Part shown: piece by piece, positions 7,361 through 17,233 of the stretch
Numbering within the stretch: the stretch's first letter is position 1
How the letters are laid out: each line of letters opens with the position of its first letter
Source of the DNA: Limnohabitans sp.
GTDB taxonomy: Bacteria > Pseudomonadota > Gammaproteobacteria > Burkholderiales > Burkholderiaceae_C
Length of the DNA: 26,614 bases
Assembly (NCBI GenBank): GCA_021731425.1
Contig: JAKFXJ010000082.1
Location: 1-26,614, forward strand
Direction: 5' to 3'
Program-made: the position numbers and the translations under genes
Notes under the pieces: generated by a model
The model's input: the letters and a program-made list of their open reading frames with translations, nothing else
Database searches by the model: none
What the model was told of the DNA's origin: nothing

Positions 7361-7404
7361 GCGCGACCGATTGGTTTGACACCTCGATTCGGCGCTAACG
7401 CTCG

Positions 7405-9120
7405 GTGTTTCTCGAGGCCGTGGTGGCCACCTGTGTGATCAGCATGGTGGGGCTGGTGGCTGCTTTGTACTCCATGCAGGTCTACGACCGGGTCATTCCG
7501 ACCAAGGGCTATTCGACCTTGTGGGTGCTGACCTTTGGTGTGGTGATCGCCATTTTGATGGAGTTGGTCCTCAAACAGGTGCGGGCCTTCATGGTGGATC
7601 GGGCCTGCAAAGCGATTGATCAGGAATTGTCGGCGGTGTTTTTCGGCAAAGCCCTGGACATCCGCATGGACGCGCGGCCCAACACCGTGGGCACGTTTGC
7701 CTCGCAAATCCGGCATTTCGAGTCGGTCCGCAATTTTCTGACCTCGTCGAGCCTGTTCATCATGGCCGACTTGCCCTTTGCTGTTTTATTTGTGGGGGTG
7801 ATCGCCATCATTGCCGGGCCGGTAGCCCTGGTGCCCGTGCTGGCGGTGCCCTTGGCGGTGTTGGCGGGCATGGCGTTTCGCGGCTCGATCGAAAAATACA
7901 CCGGACTTCACATGAAGGAGTCGAATGAGAAAAATGGCTTGCTGATCGAGGCCATCGACGGCATCGAATCGGTCAAGGCGGCCAATGCCGAATGGAAGAT
8001 GCTGGACCGCTGGCGCAGCATGACCACCACCATGGCCGACAGTGAGCTGAAAATGCGCCAGTTTTCGACCCTGTCGACGAACCTGACTCAAACCATTCAG
8101 CAGCTGAGCTATGCGGGCATGATCGCTGCGGGGGCCTACGCGATCAATGGCGGACACCTGACCATGGGGGGCCTGATCGCTTGCTCCATCATTTCGGGCC
8201 GCGCGTTGACGCCCGTGGCGCAACTGCCTGGCCTGATCGTGCAGTGGCAGCACGCCAAGCTGGCCTTGCATTCGCTCAACGGCATCATGGCCATGCCCAG
8301 CGAGCGCGAATACAGCGAGCGGCTGGTGGTGCCCGAGTTGTGCCGAGGCGAGATCCGCTTGAGCAAAGCCCATTTTTCATATTCCAAGGACCTGCCAGGT
8401 CTGGAGGTTCCCCAGTTGAGCATTGCCCCGGGTGAGCGCATCGCCATCTTGGGCTCGGTCGGTTCAGGCAAGAGCACCCTGATCAAGTTGCTCTCGGGTT
8501 TGTTCAAGCCCAACTCGGGACAGGTTTACCTGGACCAAGTGTACATGGTGCACCTGGCCCCCGAATTCGTACGTGAACATGTGGGTTATTTGCCGCAGGA
8601 CGTGCGCTTGTTCAACGGATCACTGCGCCACAACCTGACGCTGGGTTTGCCCCTGCCCAGCGACAGCCAAATCTTCAAGGCCGCGGCCATGACGGGGCTG
8701 GATCAGGTGATTCAAAACCACCCCCAGGGCTTGGAACTGAGCATTGCCGAAGGTGGGCGTGGATTATCGGGCGGGCAGCGGCAGTTGGTGGGACTGACCC
8801 GCATGCTGCTGGCCGTACCCAAGGTTTTGCTGCTCGATGAACCCACCGCCTCTATGGACGCCAAACTCGAAAACCGCGTGATGCAACACCTGTTTGAAAA
8901 CATGCCCAAGGAATCGTCCATTGTGGTGGTCACACACAAGCCCTCGGTCTTGGCTTATGTCAACCGAATTTTGGTGGTCGACAAAGGCCGGGTGGTGCTT
9001 GATGGCCCGCGTGACGAGGTCTTGGACCGTCTGCGGCAACCCAGTGCCACGCCCCAAGCGGCCCCACCATCAGCAGCACCGGCGGCAGCACCAGCAACAG
9101 CAGCGGGGGCTTTGGGATGA
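7405..9120 (+). CDS. Type I secretion ABC transporter, membrane and ATPase domains (probably disrupted gene)
   Basis: A 571-codon frame carrying an ABC exporter membrane domain (about residues 1-300, with YSMQVYDRVIPTKGYSTLWV) and an ATPase domain. Walker A is GSVGSGKST with Lys356, the signature LSGGQ is at 454-458, Walker B ends LLLDEP with Asp478 and Glu479, and the H-loop His is 511. The ATPase is therefore intact. It is of the LapB/HlyB-like group that exports large RTX-type proteins with a TolC channel and an HlyD adaptor. Translation is in doubt: the frame is closed upstream by TAA 7396-7398, no good ribosome site precedes GTG 7405, and the missing upstream part includes the N-terminal domain. 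The C-terminus ends in an Ala/Pro-rich tail. Its stop overlaps the HlyD gene start by 4 nt. Confidence 0.75.
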   Translation: MFLEAVVATCVISMVGLVAALYSMQVYDRVIPTKGYSTLWVLTFGVVIAILMELVLKQVRAFMVDRACKAIDQELSAVFFGKALDIRMDARPNTVGTFASQIRHFESVRNFLTSSSLFIMADLPFAVLFVGVIAIIAGPVALVPVLAVPLAVLAGMAFRGSIEKYTGLHMKESNEKNGLLIEAIDGIESVKAANAEWKMLDRWRSMTTTMADSELKMRQFSTLSTNLTQTIQQLSYAGMIAAGAYAINGGHLTMGGLIACSIISGRALTPVAQLPGLIVQWQHAKLALHSLNGIMAMPSEREYSERLVVPELCRGEIRLSKAHFSYSKDLPGLEVPQLSIAPGERIAILGSVGSGKSTLIKLLSGLFKPNSGQVYLDQVYMVHLAPEFVREHVGYLPQDVRLFNGSLRHNLTLGLPLPSDSQIFKAAAMTGLDQVIQNHPQGLELSIAEGGRGLSGGQRQLVGLTRMLLAVPKVLLLDEPTASMDAKLENRVMQHLFENMPKESSIVVVTHKPSVLAYVNRILVVDKGRVVLDGPRDEVLDRLRQPSATPQAAPPSAAPAAAPATAAGALG

Positions 9121-10325
9121 AGATTTTCTGGTTTTTTGGCCCCTCGGACCCCGACCACCAGCGTGAAGACCTGAGCGGTGTGTTGCGTGGATCGCGCTGG
9201 GCGCTGTGGTCCTTGTTGCTGACCAGTGTGGTGTTTTTCACCTGGGCTTATTTTGCTGAAATTGACCAGATCACCCGTGCGCCGGGCTCGGTCATCTCCA
9301 GCGCCCGCTCGCAAATCATTCAGTCGCAAGACGGTGGCGTGATTGAAGAGTTGTTGGTGCGCGAGGGCGATGTGGTCCAGCGTGACCAGGTGCTGGTCAA
9401 GATCGACGGCACGCGCCAGCAGTCCAGTTATCTGGAAACCCGTGCCAAGGCGGCAGGCCTGGCCATCACGGTGGCCCGCTTGCAAGCCGAGGTGCTGGGC
9501 CGGGAGCCGCGATTCCCGCCTGAGGCCAAGGCCTACCCCGAGTTCCGCGACACCCAGACCATGTTGTTCAAAAAGCGCCTGTCGGCCATCAAGGATGAGC
9601 TGCAGTCGTACGAAAACATCAAAGCCATTGTGCAAAAAGAACTCAACATGACCCGGCCCTTGCTCAAAACCGGTGATGTGAGCGCCACCGAGGTGTTGCG
9701 CCTGGAGCGGCAAATTGCCGACACACAGTCCCAGATCACCAACCGCAAGAACAAGTATTTTCAGGACACGCAGGCCGAGCTGAGCAAGGCCCTTGAAGAC
9801 CTGGCCGGGGTGCAGCAAATCATGGCCCAGCGCAAAGACCAACTCACGCAGACCGAGTTGCGTGCTCCCTTGCACGGCATTGTGAAAAACGTCCGGGTGA
9901 CCACGCGTGGCGGGGTGATTCGACCCGGTGAAGAGGTCATGCAAATCGTGCCCTTGGAAGAAGACCTGGTGATCGAGGCCAAGGTCAGCCCGGCCGACAT
10001 CGCCTTCATCAAAACTGGCATGAAGGCCACGGTCAAGATCGATGCTTATGACTACACGATTTATGGTGACCTGAGTGGCACCTTGTCCTACATCAGCGCC
10101 GACACCCTGACCGAAAACCTGAACGTGCAGCAAGGCGAGCAACCTTACTACCGGGTGCAGGTCAAAACCGATGGGCGCAAGTTCAGTGGCCGTCCCGACC
10201 AAAAGCTCGACATTCAGCCCGGCATGACCAGCATGGTCGAGATCAAAACCGGTTCGAACACGGTGCTCAAATACCTGTCCAAGCCCGTGATCAAGACCTT
10301 GAACCAGTCCTTGGGCGAGCGCTGA
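9117..10325 (+). CDS. HlyD-family type I secretion periplasmic adaptor
   Basis: A membrane fusion protein of 402 residues that links an inner-membrane ABC exporter to an outer-membrane TolC channel. The ATG overlaps the ABC gene stop (ATGA). One membrane segment lies at about residues 28-47 (WALWSLLLTSVVFFTWAYFA). The half-motif of the lipoyl/barrel-sandwich domain follows (APGSVISSARSQIIQSQDGG, then VREGDVVQRDQVLVKIDG), then a coiled coil at about 100-240 and the return half-motif TELRAPLHGIVKNVRVTTRG. The C-terminal beta-barrel region includes PGMTSMVEIKTG, the typical end of this family. It is complete and looks undamaged. Without an intact TolC and ABC gene beside it, it may be non-functional or may work with partners encoded elsewhere. 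No secreted RTX substrate gene is seen in the window. Confidence 0.9.
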   Translation: MKIFWFFGPSDPDHQREDLSGVLRGSRWALWSLLLTSVVFFTWAYFAEIDQITRAPGSVISSARSQIIQSQDGGVIEELLVREGDVVQRDQVLVKIDGTRQQSSYLETRAKAAGLAITVARLQAEVLGREPRFPPEAKAYPEFRDTQTMLFKKRLSAIKDELQSYENIKAIVQKELNMTRPLLKTGDVSATEVLRLERQIADTQSQITNRKNKYFQDTQAELSKALEDLAGVQQIMAQRKDQLTQTELRAPLHGIVKNVRVTTRGGVIRPGEEVMQIVPLEEDLVIEAKVSPADIAFIKTGMKATVKIDAYDYTIYGDLSGTLSYISADTLTENLNVQQGEQPYYRVQVKTDGRKFSGRPDQKLDIQPGMTSMVEIKTGSNTVLKYLSKPVIKTLNQSLGER

Positions 10326-10369
10326 GTCGCTGATGCCAAGCCGAGCTCCACAACGGCGGGGCTGGGCTC

Positions 10370-10378
10370 TGGGATAAT
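10370..10378 (+). promoter_or_regulatory. Extended -10 promoter element of aroC
   Basis: TGGGATAAT matches an extended -10 (TGn then TATAAT-like GATAAT). The hexamer ends 7 nt before the ATG at 10386, so transcription should begin at or very near the start codon and no Shine-Dalgarno is visible. A leaderless or nearly leaderless aroC mRNA is implied. No convincing -35 is seen, as is common for extended -10 promoters. The same TGGGATAAT lies ahead of map. Confidence 0.5.
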
Positions 10379-10385
10379 GGACATC

Positions 10386-11483
10386 ATGAGCGGCAATACT
10401 TTTGGAAATCTCTTTTCGGTCACCAACTTTGGTGAATCCCACGGCCCGGCCATTGGCTGCGTGATCGACGGCTGCCCCCCAGGCATGCCCCTGAGTGAGG
10501 CCGACATCCAGCCCGATCTGGACCGCCGCCGCCCGGGCACCAGCAAATTTGTGACCCAACGCAACGAACCCGATGCGGTGCAAATCCTCTCGGGCGTGTA
10601 CCAAGGGCTGACCACCGGCACCCCCATTTGCCTGCTGATCAACAACACCGACCAGCGCAGCAAGGACTACGGCGACATCCTGCAGACCTTCCGTCCGGGC
10701 CACGCCGATTACACCTACTGGCGCAAATACGGCCTGCGCGACCCACGGGGCGGCGGCCGCTCGTCGGCCCGCCTGACAGCGCCCATGGTGGCCGCTGGTG
10801 CGGTCGCCAAAAAGTGGCTCAAAGAACAATTTGGCACCACGTTCGTGGGCTGCATGACCCAGATTGGCGATGTGCCGATTGGCTTTGAGAGCTGGGACCA
10901 TGTGCCGAACAACCCGTTTTTTGCCCCAGTGGCCGATGTGTCGGCCCTTGAGGACTACATGGGTGCCCTGCGCAAATCGGGCGACTCGTGTGGCGCCCGC
11001 TTGCGGGTGGTGGCGCGGGGTGTGCCCGTGGGCTTGGGCCAGCCGCTGTTTGACAAGATCGACGCCGATATCGCTTACGCCATGATGGGCATCAACGCCG
11101 TCAAAGGCGTGGAAATTGGTGCGGGCTTTGGTTGCGTCACACAAAAGGGCAGCACGGCGGGTGACTCGCTCACACCGGAAGGCTTTGTGGGTAACAACGC
11201 GGGTGGCGTGTTGGGTGGCATCAGCACCGGGCAGGACATCGAGGTGTCGATTGCCATCAAGCCCACCAGCTCGATCTTGATTGCACGCGACTCGATTGAT
11301 TCAGCAGGCCAGCCTACCGAGGTCATCACCAAAGGTCGCCATGACCCGTGTGTGGGCATCCGCGCCACCCCGATTGCTGAGGCCATGCTGGCGCTGGTGG
11401 TCATGGAGCATGCCCTGCAGCACCGCGCCCAATGCGGTGATGTGTCGCACGACCAGCTGCCCATAGCTGCCGTCAAGCCTTAA
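10386..11483 (+). CDS. aroC: Chorismate synthase
   Basis: An enzyme of 365 residues that converts 5-enolpyruvylshikimate-3-phosphate to chorismate with reduced FMN, the last step of the shikimate pathway. The chosen start gives the canonical [20 protein letters not shown]; an ATG three codons earlier overlaps the putative promoter. The signature [18 protein letters not shown] is at about 16-33 (catalytic His19), [10 protein letters not shown] has the second catalytic His106, and [11 protein letters not shown] at 119-129 is the FMN-phosphate site. The third signature region, [18 protein letters not shown], follows in the C-terminal half. Length matches the family (about 350-390). The MFS transporter gene begins 3 nt after the stop. 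Confidence 0.97.
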   Translation: MSGNTFGNLFSVTNFGESHGPAIGCVIDGCPPGMPLSEADIQPDLDRRRPGTSKFVTQRNEPDAVQILSGVYQGLTTGTPICLLINNTDQRSKDYGDILQTFRPGHADYTYWRKYGLRDPRGGGRSSARLTAPMVAAGAVAKKWLKEQFGTTFVGCMTQIGDVPIGFESWDHVPNNPFFAPVADVSALEDYMGALRKSGDSCGARLRVVARGVPVGLGQPLFDKIDADIAYAMMGINAVKGVEIGAGFGCVTQKGSTAGDSLTPEGFVGNNAGGVLGGISTGQDIEVSIAIKPTSSILIARDSIDSAGQPTEVITKGRHDPCVGIRATPIAEAMLALVVMEHALQHRAQCGDVSHDQLPIAAVKP

Positions 11484-11486
11484 GGC

Positions 11487-12668
11487 ATGACGCCACGCCG
11501 TCAGCTTTTGCCCTTTGCCGCGCTGTCGGCCAGTTACTTCGCGCACATCGGGTTTTTTAATCCCTATTTGCCGCTGTGGCTGCAAGACATGGGCCTGAGC
11601 TTGCTCACCATCAGTGTGCTCACGGCCGTTCAGGCCACCACCCGTTTGTTTGCCCCTTATGCCTGGGGCGCCATCAGCGACCGCACAGGTGAGCGGGTCA
11701 AGCTGCTGCGCATCGGGGCAGGGGTGGCGTTTGCCACGGCTTGTTTGTTGTTTGGGGACTGGGGCCCTGTGGGGCTGGGTCTGGTGTTGCTGCTGATGTT
11801 CACCCACACCAGCGCCATGATGCCCATGAGCGAGGCGGCCATGGCCCATTTGGTCAGCCGTGACGGCGCCTTTGACACCAAGCGTTATGGCCGAGTGCGC
11901 CTGTGGGGGTCTTTGGGTTTTCTGGTCACGGTGTTTGCAGCCGGGGCTTGGTTCGAGGCCTTTGGTATGAAGCATTTCCCCGGCTGGACGGTGCTCAGCC
12001 TGGCCGCGGTGTTGCTCAGTGTGTGGTGGATGCCCGACATCAAAGAAACGGCGCACCAAGTCCGCGAACACGTATCGGTCATGCCGGTGCTGCGGCAAAA
12101 ACTGGTGCAGTGGTTTTTTGCGTCCACGTTTTTGCATGTGTTGTCGCACATTGGCATCTACGTGTTTTTCTCGCTCTACCTCGACTCTTTGGGTTACAGC
12201 AAAACCATGATTGGCGTTTTCTGGGCCTTGTCGGTGGCGGTGGAGGTGGTTTGGTTCTTCACCCAGTCACGCTGGCTGCCGCGTGTGCCCTTGACGGGTT
12301 GGCTGGTGGCTTGCTCGGCGGTGATGCTGCTGCGCATGGGCATGACAGCCGCTTGGGCCGATGTGCTGTGGGTTTTGCTTTTGGCTCAAACCCTTCATGC
12401 CATCACCTTTGCCACACACCACACGGTGTGTATTGCCCTGATCTCGCACCATTTTCCGGGCCGCTTGCGCGGACGCGGGCAAGCGCTCTACACCGTCGTG
12501 GCCTATGGTTTTCCGGGGGTGCTGGGGGCTTTGTTGGGTGGTTTGCTCAGTGAGCGCTGGGGTTTACAAAGCGTGTTTGTGGCCAGCATGGTCACCAGTG
12601 CTTTGGCCACGGCTGCCGCATTCAAGGTTTGGCATTTGCAACACCACACGCCCAAGGTGTCCGGCTGA
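11487..12668 (+). CDS. MFS transporter, 3-phenylpropionate transporter (HcaT)-like
   Basis: A 393-residue membrane carrier with about twelve hydrophobic segments. It begins 3 nt after the aroC stop, with AAGG as a weak ribosome site. The N-terminus SASYFAHIGFFNPYLPLWLQ and the loop GAISDRTGERVKLLRIG after the second helix pair are typical of the MFS_1-like/HcaT group. This loop is the MFS motif A region (GxxxDRxGxR), which is present. Related proteins are annotated as phenylpropionic acid or nucleoside permeases. Substrate and direction of transport cannot be stated, but cotranscription with chorismate synthase may simply reflect shared operon position. Confidence 0.88.
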   Translation: MTPRRQLLPFAALSASYFAHIGFFNPYLPLWLQDMGLSLLTISVLTAVQATTRLFAPYAWGAISDRTGERVKLLRIGAGVAFATACLLFGDWGPVGLGLVLLLMFTHTSAMMPMSEAAMAHLVSRDGAFDTKRYGRVRLWGSLGFLVTVFAAGAWFEAFGMKHFPGWTVLSLAAVLLSVWWMPDIKETAHQVREHVSVMPVLRQKLVQWFFASTFLHVLSHIGIYVFFSLYLDSLGYSKTMIGVFWALSVAVEVVWFFTQSRWLPRVPLTGWLVACSAVMLLRMGMTAAWADVLWVLLLAQTLHAITFATHHTVCIALISHHFPGRLRGRGQALYTVVAYGFPGVLGALLGGLLSERWGLQSVFVASMVTSALATAAAFKVWHLQHHTPKVSG

Positions 12669-12754
12669 TTGGCCGTGACCAGCGGTTTGTCTGACCGAGT
12701 GCCATCCACAGCCCCCATGTTTGACCTCTCATTTTTTTGACGCCATTCCGCCTT

Positions 12755-13660
12755 ATGTCCGCTGCCGTGATGCCCGATTTTTTGCCCCCTGAATTGGCCT
12801 TGACCTTGGCCGGTGCCGAGAGGTTGGAGACCTCTTGCCAATCGGCCCAGATGGTCTGGCACGCTTGGGGGGATGTGTCTGCGCCAAGCTTGGTGTTGTT
12901 GCATGGTGGCAGCGGCAGCTGGACACATTGGCTGCGCTGCATTGGACCTCTTCGCGATGCAGGCTGGCGTGTGTTGGTGCCCGACTTGCCCGGTTTTGGC
13001 GACTCGGACCTGCCGCAAGGTTGCACCGATGTGGACGACTTGCCACCGCATTTGCATGCGGGTCTGCAGCAATTGAAAGACGCAGGGCATTGCGGCACAG
13101 CGGTGAATGTGGTGGGTTTTTCTTTTGGTGGCATGGCCGGGGCCTTGTGGTTGGCAGAGCACCCACAAGACGCTGAGCAATTGGTGTTGGTGGGCGCTCC
13201 GGGCATGGGCCTGAAGGTGGCTGACCGCGTTCCACTCAAAGGTTGGCGACATTTGCCTGAGCCCGACGCCCAAGAGGCCGTGCACCGCCACAACCTGATG
13301 GCCCTGATGTTGCATGCCCCCGAGTCGCTGAACGATTTGGCCTTGCATCTGCACACCGCCAATGTGCACCGTGACCGCATGCCACGCAGGCGTTTGTCAT
13401 CGACCGACATCGTGACGCGTGTTTTGCCGCAGGTGTCCGCACGGGTGAGCGCCATTTTTGGTGAACACGACGCCCTGTACCGGGGTCGCCTGTCGGAGCT
13501 GGCGCAAGCCATGCCCAGCATGGCCGGAATCTGGGGCCGCTGGGCAGTGGTTCCCGGAGCCGGACATTGGGTTCAGTACGAAGCGGCCGCTGCCTTCAAC
13601 GCCACTTTGCTGGCCATGCTGCCGCTTGGCGGTGCGTCTACTCGGGCTGCAAAGCTTTAA
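12755..13660 (+). CDS. Alpha/beta hydrolase
   Basis: A 301-residue alpha/beta-fold hydrolase. The ATG at 12755 is used; a TTG at 12737 adds six residues inside a T-rich stretch, and an ATG at 12770 is also possible. No clear Shine-Dalgarno is seen. [12 protein letters not shown] at 48-59 supplies the oxyanion hole, the nucleophile elbow GFSFGG gives Ser123, IFGEHDALY gives Asp239 and [10 protein letters not shown] gives His271, a complete triad. The helical lid and substrate pocket give no clear specificity; esterase or C-C hydrolase (MhpC-like) roles are possible. The last 23 bp overlap the 3' end of glnD on the other strand. The 86-bp gap after the MFS gene holds a T-rich run but no convincing promoter or terminator. 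Confidence 0.88.
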   Translation: MSAAVMPDFLPPELALTLAGAERLETSCQSAQMVWHAWGDVSAPSLVLLHGGSGSWTHWLRCIGPLRDAGWRVLVPDLPGFGDSDLPQGCTDVDDLPPHLHAGLQQLKDAGHCGTAVNVVGFSFGGMAGALWLAEHPQDAEQLVLVGAPGMGLKVADRVPLKGWRHLPEPDAQEAVHRHNLMALMLHAPESLNDLALHLHTANVHRDRMPRRRLSSTDIVTRVLPQVSARVSAIFGEHDALYRGRLSELAQAMPSMAGIWGRWAVVPGAGHWVQYEAAAAFNATLLAMLPLGGASTRAAKL

Positions 13661-16295
13661 GCAGCTCGGTCTCGATCTCGATTTGCGCCCGGTTTTGCTG
13701 CAAGGCAGGCCCGCTGATGAGGAAGGTGTCTTCCACCCGCTCGCCCAGCGTGCTGATTTTGGCCAGGTGCAGGTGGATCCCATGCAGGGCCAGAACGCGG
13801 GCAACGCTGTAGAGCAAACCGATGCGGTCGCTGGCCGAAATACTGAGCAGCCATTTCTGACCTTGCTCATCCGGCTTGAGTGTGACCCGGGGTGTGACCG
13901 GAAAGCTTTTAACGCGTCGCGAGACCCGGCCGCGAGAGGGCAAGGGCAGGGGACTTTGCTGCGCAAGCGTTTGTGTCAGGCCCGACTCCACCATCGTCAT
14001 GAGTTCGCGGTAATGCTCAGGCAGCATGGCGGTGACGATCTGGAAGGTGTCGAGCGCCCACCCTGTTCGTGTGGTGTGGATTTTGGCGTCCAAAATGCTG
14101 AAGCCCGATTGGTCAAAGTGACCACAAATGCGAGCAAACAAATCGGGTTGATCGGGGGTATAGACCAAAACCTGCAAACCTTCACCGACCGGGGAGTGCC
14201 GGGCACGCACCATGGTGCTCAACTGATCGGGTGCGGTCAGTGCCACCTGGCGCGAGAGCTGGCGAGCATGCCACGCGATGTCGGAGGCATCGTGGCGCAT
14301 GAAGTAACTCACATCCAGGGTGTCCCACAGCGCCTTGTGTCCCTCATGCGGCTGCGCCTGACGGGCCAGCTCGATCAGGGCTTCGCGTTTGCGGGCTTCC
14401 ACCTCGGCATTGGCATCGGGGGCGCGGCCCCCCAGCACACGTAAAGTGGATTTGTACAGGTCTTCCAGCAGCTTGCCTTTCCAGGCATTCCAGACTTTGG
14501 GGCTGGTGCCCCGGATGTCGGCCACGGTGAGCAGGTACAAGGCGGTCAAGCGGCGCTCATTGCCGACGCGCAGAGCAAAACGGGCGATGACTTCCGGGTC
14601 GCTCAGATCTTCCTTTTGGGCCACATGGCTCATGGTCAGGTGTTCACTGACCAGGAATTCAATGAGCTGACCGTCTTCTTTGTCGATCTGGTGCTGGCGG
14701 CAGAAGGTGCGCACCTCGGCACAACCCAGCTTCGAATGATCGCCACCCCGGCCTTTGGCAATGTCATGGAACAAGGCGGCGGCGTACAAAATCCAGGGCT
14801 TGTCCCAGCCACTGGCCAGTTGCGAGCAGAACGGGTATTCATGGGTGTGTTCGGCCATGAAAAAGCGCCGCACATTGCGCAGCACCATCAGGATGTGCTG
14901 GTCCACCGTGTAGGCATGGAACAGGTCATGCTGCATCTGGCCCACGATGCGCCGGAACACCCACAGGTAGCGCCCTAGCACCGAGGTTTCGTTCATCAGG
15001 CGCATTGCATGGGTGATGCCTTGGGGCTGCTGCAAGATCTGCAAAAACGTCTGGCGGTTGACCGGATCGGCACGAAAGCGCCCGTTCATGATCGCCCGAA
15101 CGTTGTACAGCGCCCGCAGGGTTCTGGCCGACAGACCTTTTAGGCCGGGCGTGGCCTGGTAAAGCAAAAAGGTCTCCAAGATCGCGTGTGGGTGCTTTTG
15201 GTACAGATCGTCGCTGGCCACCTCAATCAGTCCGGCTTTTTCAAAAAAGCGGGCGTTCAGGGGGCGGAAGTGGTCAATGCTCTCACCCCGCTCGGTTTTG
15301 AGGCGGTCTTCGATGTTGAGCAGCAAAATCTGGTTGAGCTGCGTCACGGCTTTGGCCGCCCAATAGTATTGGCGCATCAGTTTTTCACTGGCACGCAAGG
15401 CCAGACGCCCCTCGGGCGTGATGTCGGAGGCATAACCAAAGGTCTCGGCCACATTGGTTTGCAGGTCAAACACCAAGCGGTCTTCGCGCCGCTTGGCTTT
15501 CAGGTGCAAACGGGCGCGGATCAAGCCCAGCAGGGCTTCATTGCGTTTGATTTGCCTGGCCTCCAGCGGTGTGGCCAGCCCTTTGCGGGCGAGTTCGTCC
15601 CAACTGTGGCCCAGGCCCGCGGCTCGGGCGACCCACAAAATCATTTGCAGGTCACGCAAGCCACCAGGAGATTCTTTGCAGTTGGGCTCCAGGGCGTAAG
15701 GGGTGTTGTCAAACTTGGTGTGACGCTGGTTCATTTCCAGCGTTTTGGCCACCAAAAATGCCTGCGGGTCCATAGCCGCCTGGAACTGCTTTTGAAATTC
15801 AAGAAACAGTTTGGTGTTGCCTGTGACCCGACGCGCCTCGAGCAAAGAGGTTTGTACGGTGATGTCTTTGGCCGATTCGGCCAAGCACTCGTCCAAGCTG
15901 CGCACGCTGGAGCCTATTTCGAGCCCGGTGTCCCAGCAGTTGCCAATGAAACGTTCGAGCTGGGCCTGCAGGGCAGGGTCACCTTCCGGCGTTTGGCCGG
16001 AGGGCAGCAACACCAGCACATCCACATCGGAGTAGGGGAACAGTTCGGCGCGACCACCCCCCCCCACAGCGACCAATGACAGTTCAGGGGAGAAGCCCGC
16101 GTTTTGCCACAAGTCAATCAGCAAACCGTCGGCCAAGATGGCCAGTTGTTTGAGGGTTTGCTTGAGGCCTCTGACGGATGAACCGCTGTTGGCCAGGCCC
16201 AGCAGCACGGCTGCTTTGTCGCGCTTGTACGTTTCGCGCTGCGCAGCCAGATCGGCCTGAATGGCCAGATCTGGCAAGGGGGCCTGGGCTCGCAT
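13638..16295 (-). CDS. glnD: [Protein-PII] uridylyltransferase / uridylyl-removing enzyme
   Basis: The nitrogen-status sensor of 885 residues, which adds UMP to PII proteins when glutamine is low and removes it when glutamine is high. The nucleotidyltransferase motif [19 protein letters not shown] begins at about residue 78, with the metal-binding DVD pair at 90-92. The central HD hydrolase domain contains [17 protein letters not shown] with His510 and Asp511. Two ACT glutamine-sensing domains fill the last 180 or so residues ([20 protein letters not shown] and [20 protein letters not shown]). Length and order match the E. coli enzyme (890). It starts 1 nt after the stop of map, so the two are cotranscribed, a common arrangement. 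Its stop is TAG, showing that TAG works as a stop in this genome. Confidence 0.97.
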   Translation of the reverse strand: MRAQAPLPDLAIQADLAAQRETYKRDKAAVLLGLANSGSSVRGLKQTLKQLAILADGLLIDLWQNAGFSPELSLVAVGGGGRAELFPYSDVDVLVLLPSGQTPEGDPALQAQLERFIGNCWDTGLEIGSSVRSLDECLAESAKDITVQTSLLEARRVTGNTKLFLEFQKQFQAAMDPQAFLVAKTLEMNQRHTKFDNTPYALEPNCKESPGGLRDLQMILWVARAAGLGHSWDELARKGLATPLEARQIKRNEALLGLIRARLHLKAKRREDRLVFDLQTNVAETFGYASDITPEGRLALRASEKLMRQYYWAAKAVTQLNQILLLNIEDRLKTERGESIDHFRPLNARFFEKAGLIEVASDDLYQKHPHAILETFLLYQATPGLKGLSARTLRALYNVRAIMNGRFRADPVNRQTFLQILQQPQGITHAMRLMNETSVLGRYLWVFRRIVGQMQHDLFHAYTVDQHILMVLRNVRRFFMAEHTHEYPFCSQLASGWDKPWILYAAALFHDIAKGRGGDHSKLGCAEVRTFCRQHQIDKEDGQLIEFLVSEHLTMSHVAQKEDLSDPEVIARFALRVGNERRLTALYLLTVADIRGTSPKVWNAWKGKLLEDLYKSTLRVLGGRAPDANAEVEARKREALIELARQAQPHEGHKALWDTLDVSYFMRHDASDIAWHARQLSRQVALTAPDQLSTMVRARHSPVGEGLQVLVYTPDQPDLFARICGHFDQSGFSILDAKIHTTRTGWALDTFQIVTAMLPEHYRELMTMVESGLTQTLAQQSPLPLPSRGRVSRRVKSFPVTPRVTLKPDEQGQKWLLSISASDRIGLLYSVARVLALHGIHLHLAKISTLGERVEDTFLISGPALQQNRAQIEIETELLKALQPE

Positions 16296-16296
16296 G

Positions 16297-17112
16297 TCAG
16301 GCCGTGGCTGGGTCAGTCACAAAGGCGGGCACGGCAGGGGAACAAGCCGAGACGGTCAGCACCTCATAACCTGTTTCTGTGACCAACACGGTGTGCTCCC
16401 ACTGCGCCGACAAGGAATGGTCTTTGGTGACGATGGTCCAGCCGTCGCCCATTTCCTTGATGTCACGCTTGCCCGCGTTGATCATGGGCTCGATGGTGAA
16501 GACCATGCCAGCGACCAACTCGGTCAGGGTACCGGGTTTGCCGTAATGGAGCACTTGTGGCTCTTCGTGGAACACACGGCCAATGCCGTGGCCACAAAAC
16601 TCACGCACCACCGAAAAGCCGTGGCCTTCAGCAAAGCGCTGAATCGCGTGACCGATGTCACCCAAGTGGGCGCCGGGTTTGACCTGCTCAATGCCTTTCC
16701 ACATGGCATCGTAGGTCAGGGTCGCCAAGCGTTTAGCGGCGATCGATGCCTCACCGACGTGGAACATTCGGCTGGTGTCGCCATGCCAGCCATCCTTGAT
16801 GACGGTGATGTCGATGTTCACCGAGTCACCCTTTTTCAGGGGCTTGTCGTTGGGGATGCCATGGCAAACCTGGTGGTTGACCGATGTGCAGATGGATTTG
16901 GGATAGGGCTTGTAGCCACCGGGTGCGTAGTTCAAAGGCGCCGGAATGGCTTTTTGGACATCCACGATGTAGTCGTGGCAGAGCTTGTCGAGTTCGTTGG
17001 TGGTGACACCCGGCTTCACATAGGGCGTGATGAAGTCGAGAACTTCGGAGGCCAAGCGGCCCGCCACGCGCATCGCATCGATGTCGTCGGCATTTTTGAT
17101 GGAGATGGTCAT
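16297..17112 (-). CDS. map: Methionine aminopeptidase, type I
   Basis: A cytosolic metallopeptidase of 271 residues that removes the initiator methionine from new proteins. The pita-bread fold ligands are all present: Asp101 (NIDITV), Asp112 (WHGDTSR), His175 (GHGIG), Glu208 (FTIEPM) and Glu239 (QWEHTV). His84 in CHGIPNDK is the conserved substrate-binding residue. Length matches type I enzymes with no N-terminal extension. It is followed by glnD at 1 nt. In many proteobacteria rpsB lies next to map on the opposite strand; here that place is taken by the GntR operon. A TGGGATAAT promoter element sits just before the start codon. Confidence 0.97.
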   Translation of the reverse strand: MTISIKNADDIDAMRVAGRLASEVLDFITPYVKPGVTTNELDKLCHDYIVDVQKAIPAPLNYAPGGYKPYPKSICTSVNHQVCHGIPNDKPLKKGDSVNIDITVIKDGWHGDTSRMFHVGEASIAAKRLATLTYDAMWKGIEQVKPGAHLGDIGHAIQRFAEGHGFSVVREFCGHGIGRVFHEEPQVLHYGKPGTLTELVAGMVFTIEPMINAGKRDIKEMGDGWTIVTKDHSLSAQWEHTVLVTETGYEVLTVSACSPAVPAFVTDPATA

Positions 17113-17120
17113 GGTTCGAG

Positions 17121-17129
17121 ATTATCCCA
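17121..17129 (-). promoter_or_regulatory. Extended -10 promoter element of map
   Basis: On the minus strand the sequence reads TGGGATAAT, the same extended -10 as before aroC, with the hexamer ending 8 nt before the ATG at 17112. This places the expected start of transcription at or within a few bases of the start codon. No Shine-Dalgarno is visible, so the mRNA is probably leaderless or nearly so. No clear -35 was found. Confidence 0.5.
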
Positions 17130-17233
17130 TTGGGTCAGGGTACATGCCTTTTAGGCCATCGAAAACCACCGCTACCGCGTGTTCGGTGGTCCACGGGTAA
17201 ACACCAATTTTGGATCTTTGGGGGTATTTGTAT

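Noticed and set aside
7340..7368. Programmed frameshift in the ABC exporter
   Set aside because: No slippery heptamer is seen, and an in-frame TAA follows 30-50 bp later, so a shift alone would not give a full product.
9050..9117. CAGCA-rich repeat at the 3' end of the ABC gene
   Set aside because: It encodes an Ala/Pro-rich tail, is imperfect and short, and is ordinary low-complexity coding sequence, not a repeat array.
10331..10365. Inverted repeat between the HlyD gene and aroC
   Set aside because: AGCTCC and GGGGCT can pair, but there is no T tract and one pair is G-T; not convincing as a terminator.
8955..11144. 729-codon open frame on the minus strand across the ABC, HlyD and aroC genes
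   Set aside because: It lies antisense to three clearly recognised genes, has low-complexity His/Gly/Gln-rich translation and no family motif; it is a by-product of high GC third positions.
13638..13660. 23-bp overlap of the convergent alpha/beta hydrolase and glnD genes
   Set aside because: Short tail-to-tail overlaps are common in compact genomes and both proteins end at normal lengths.
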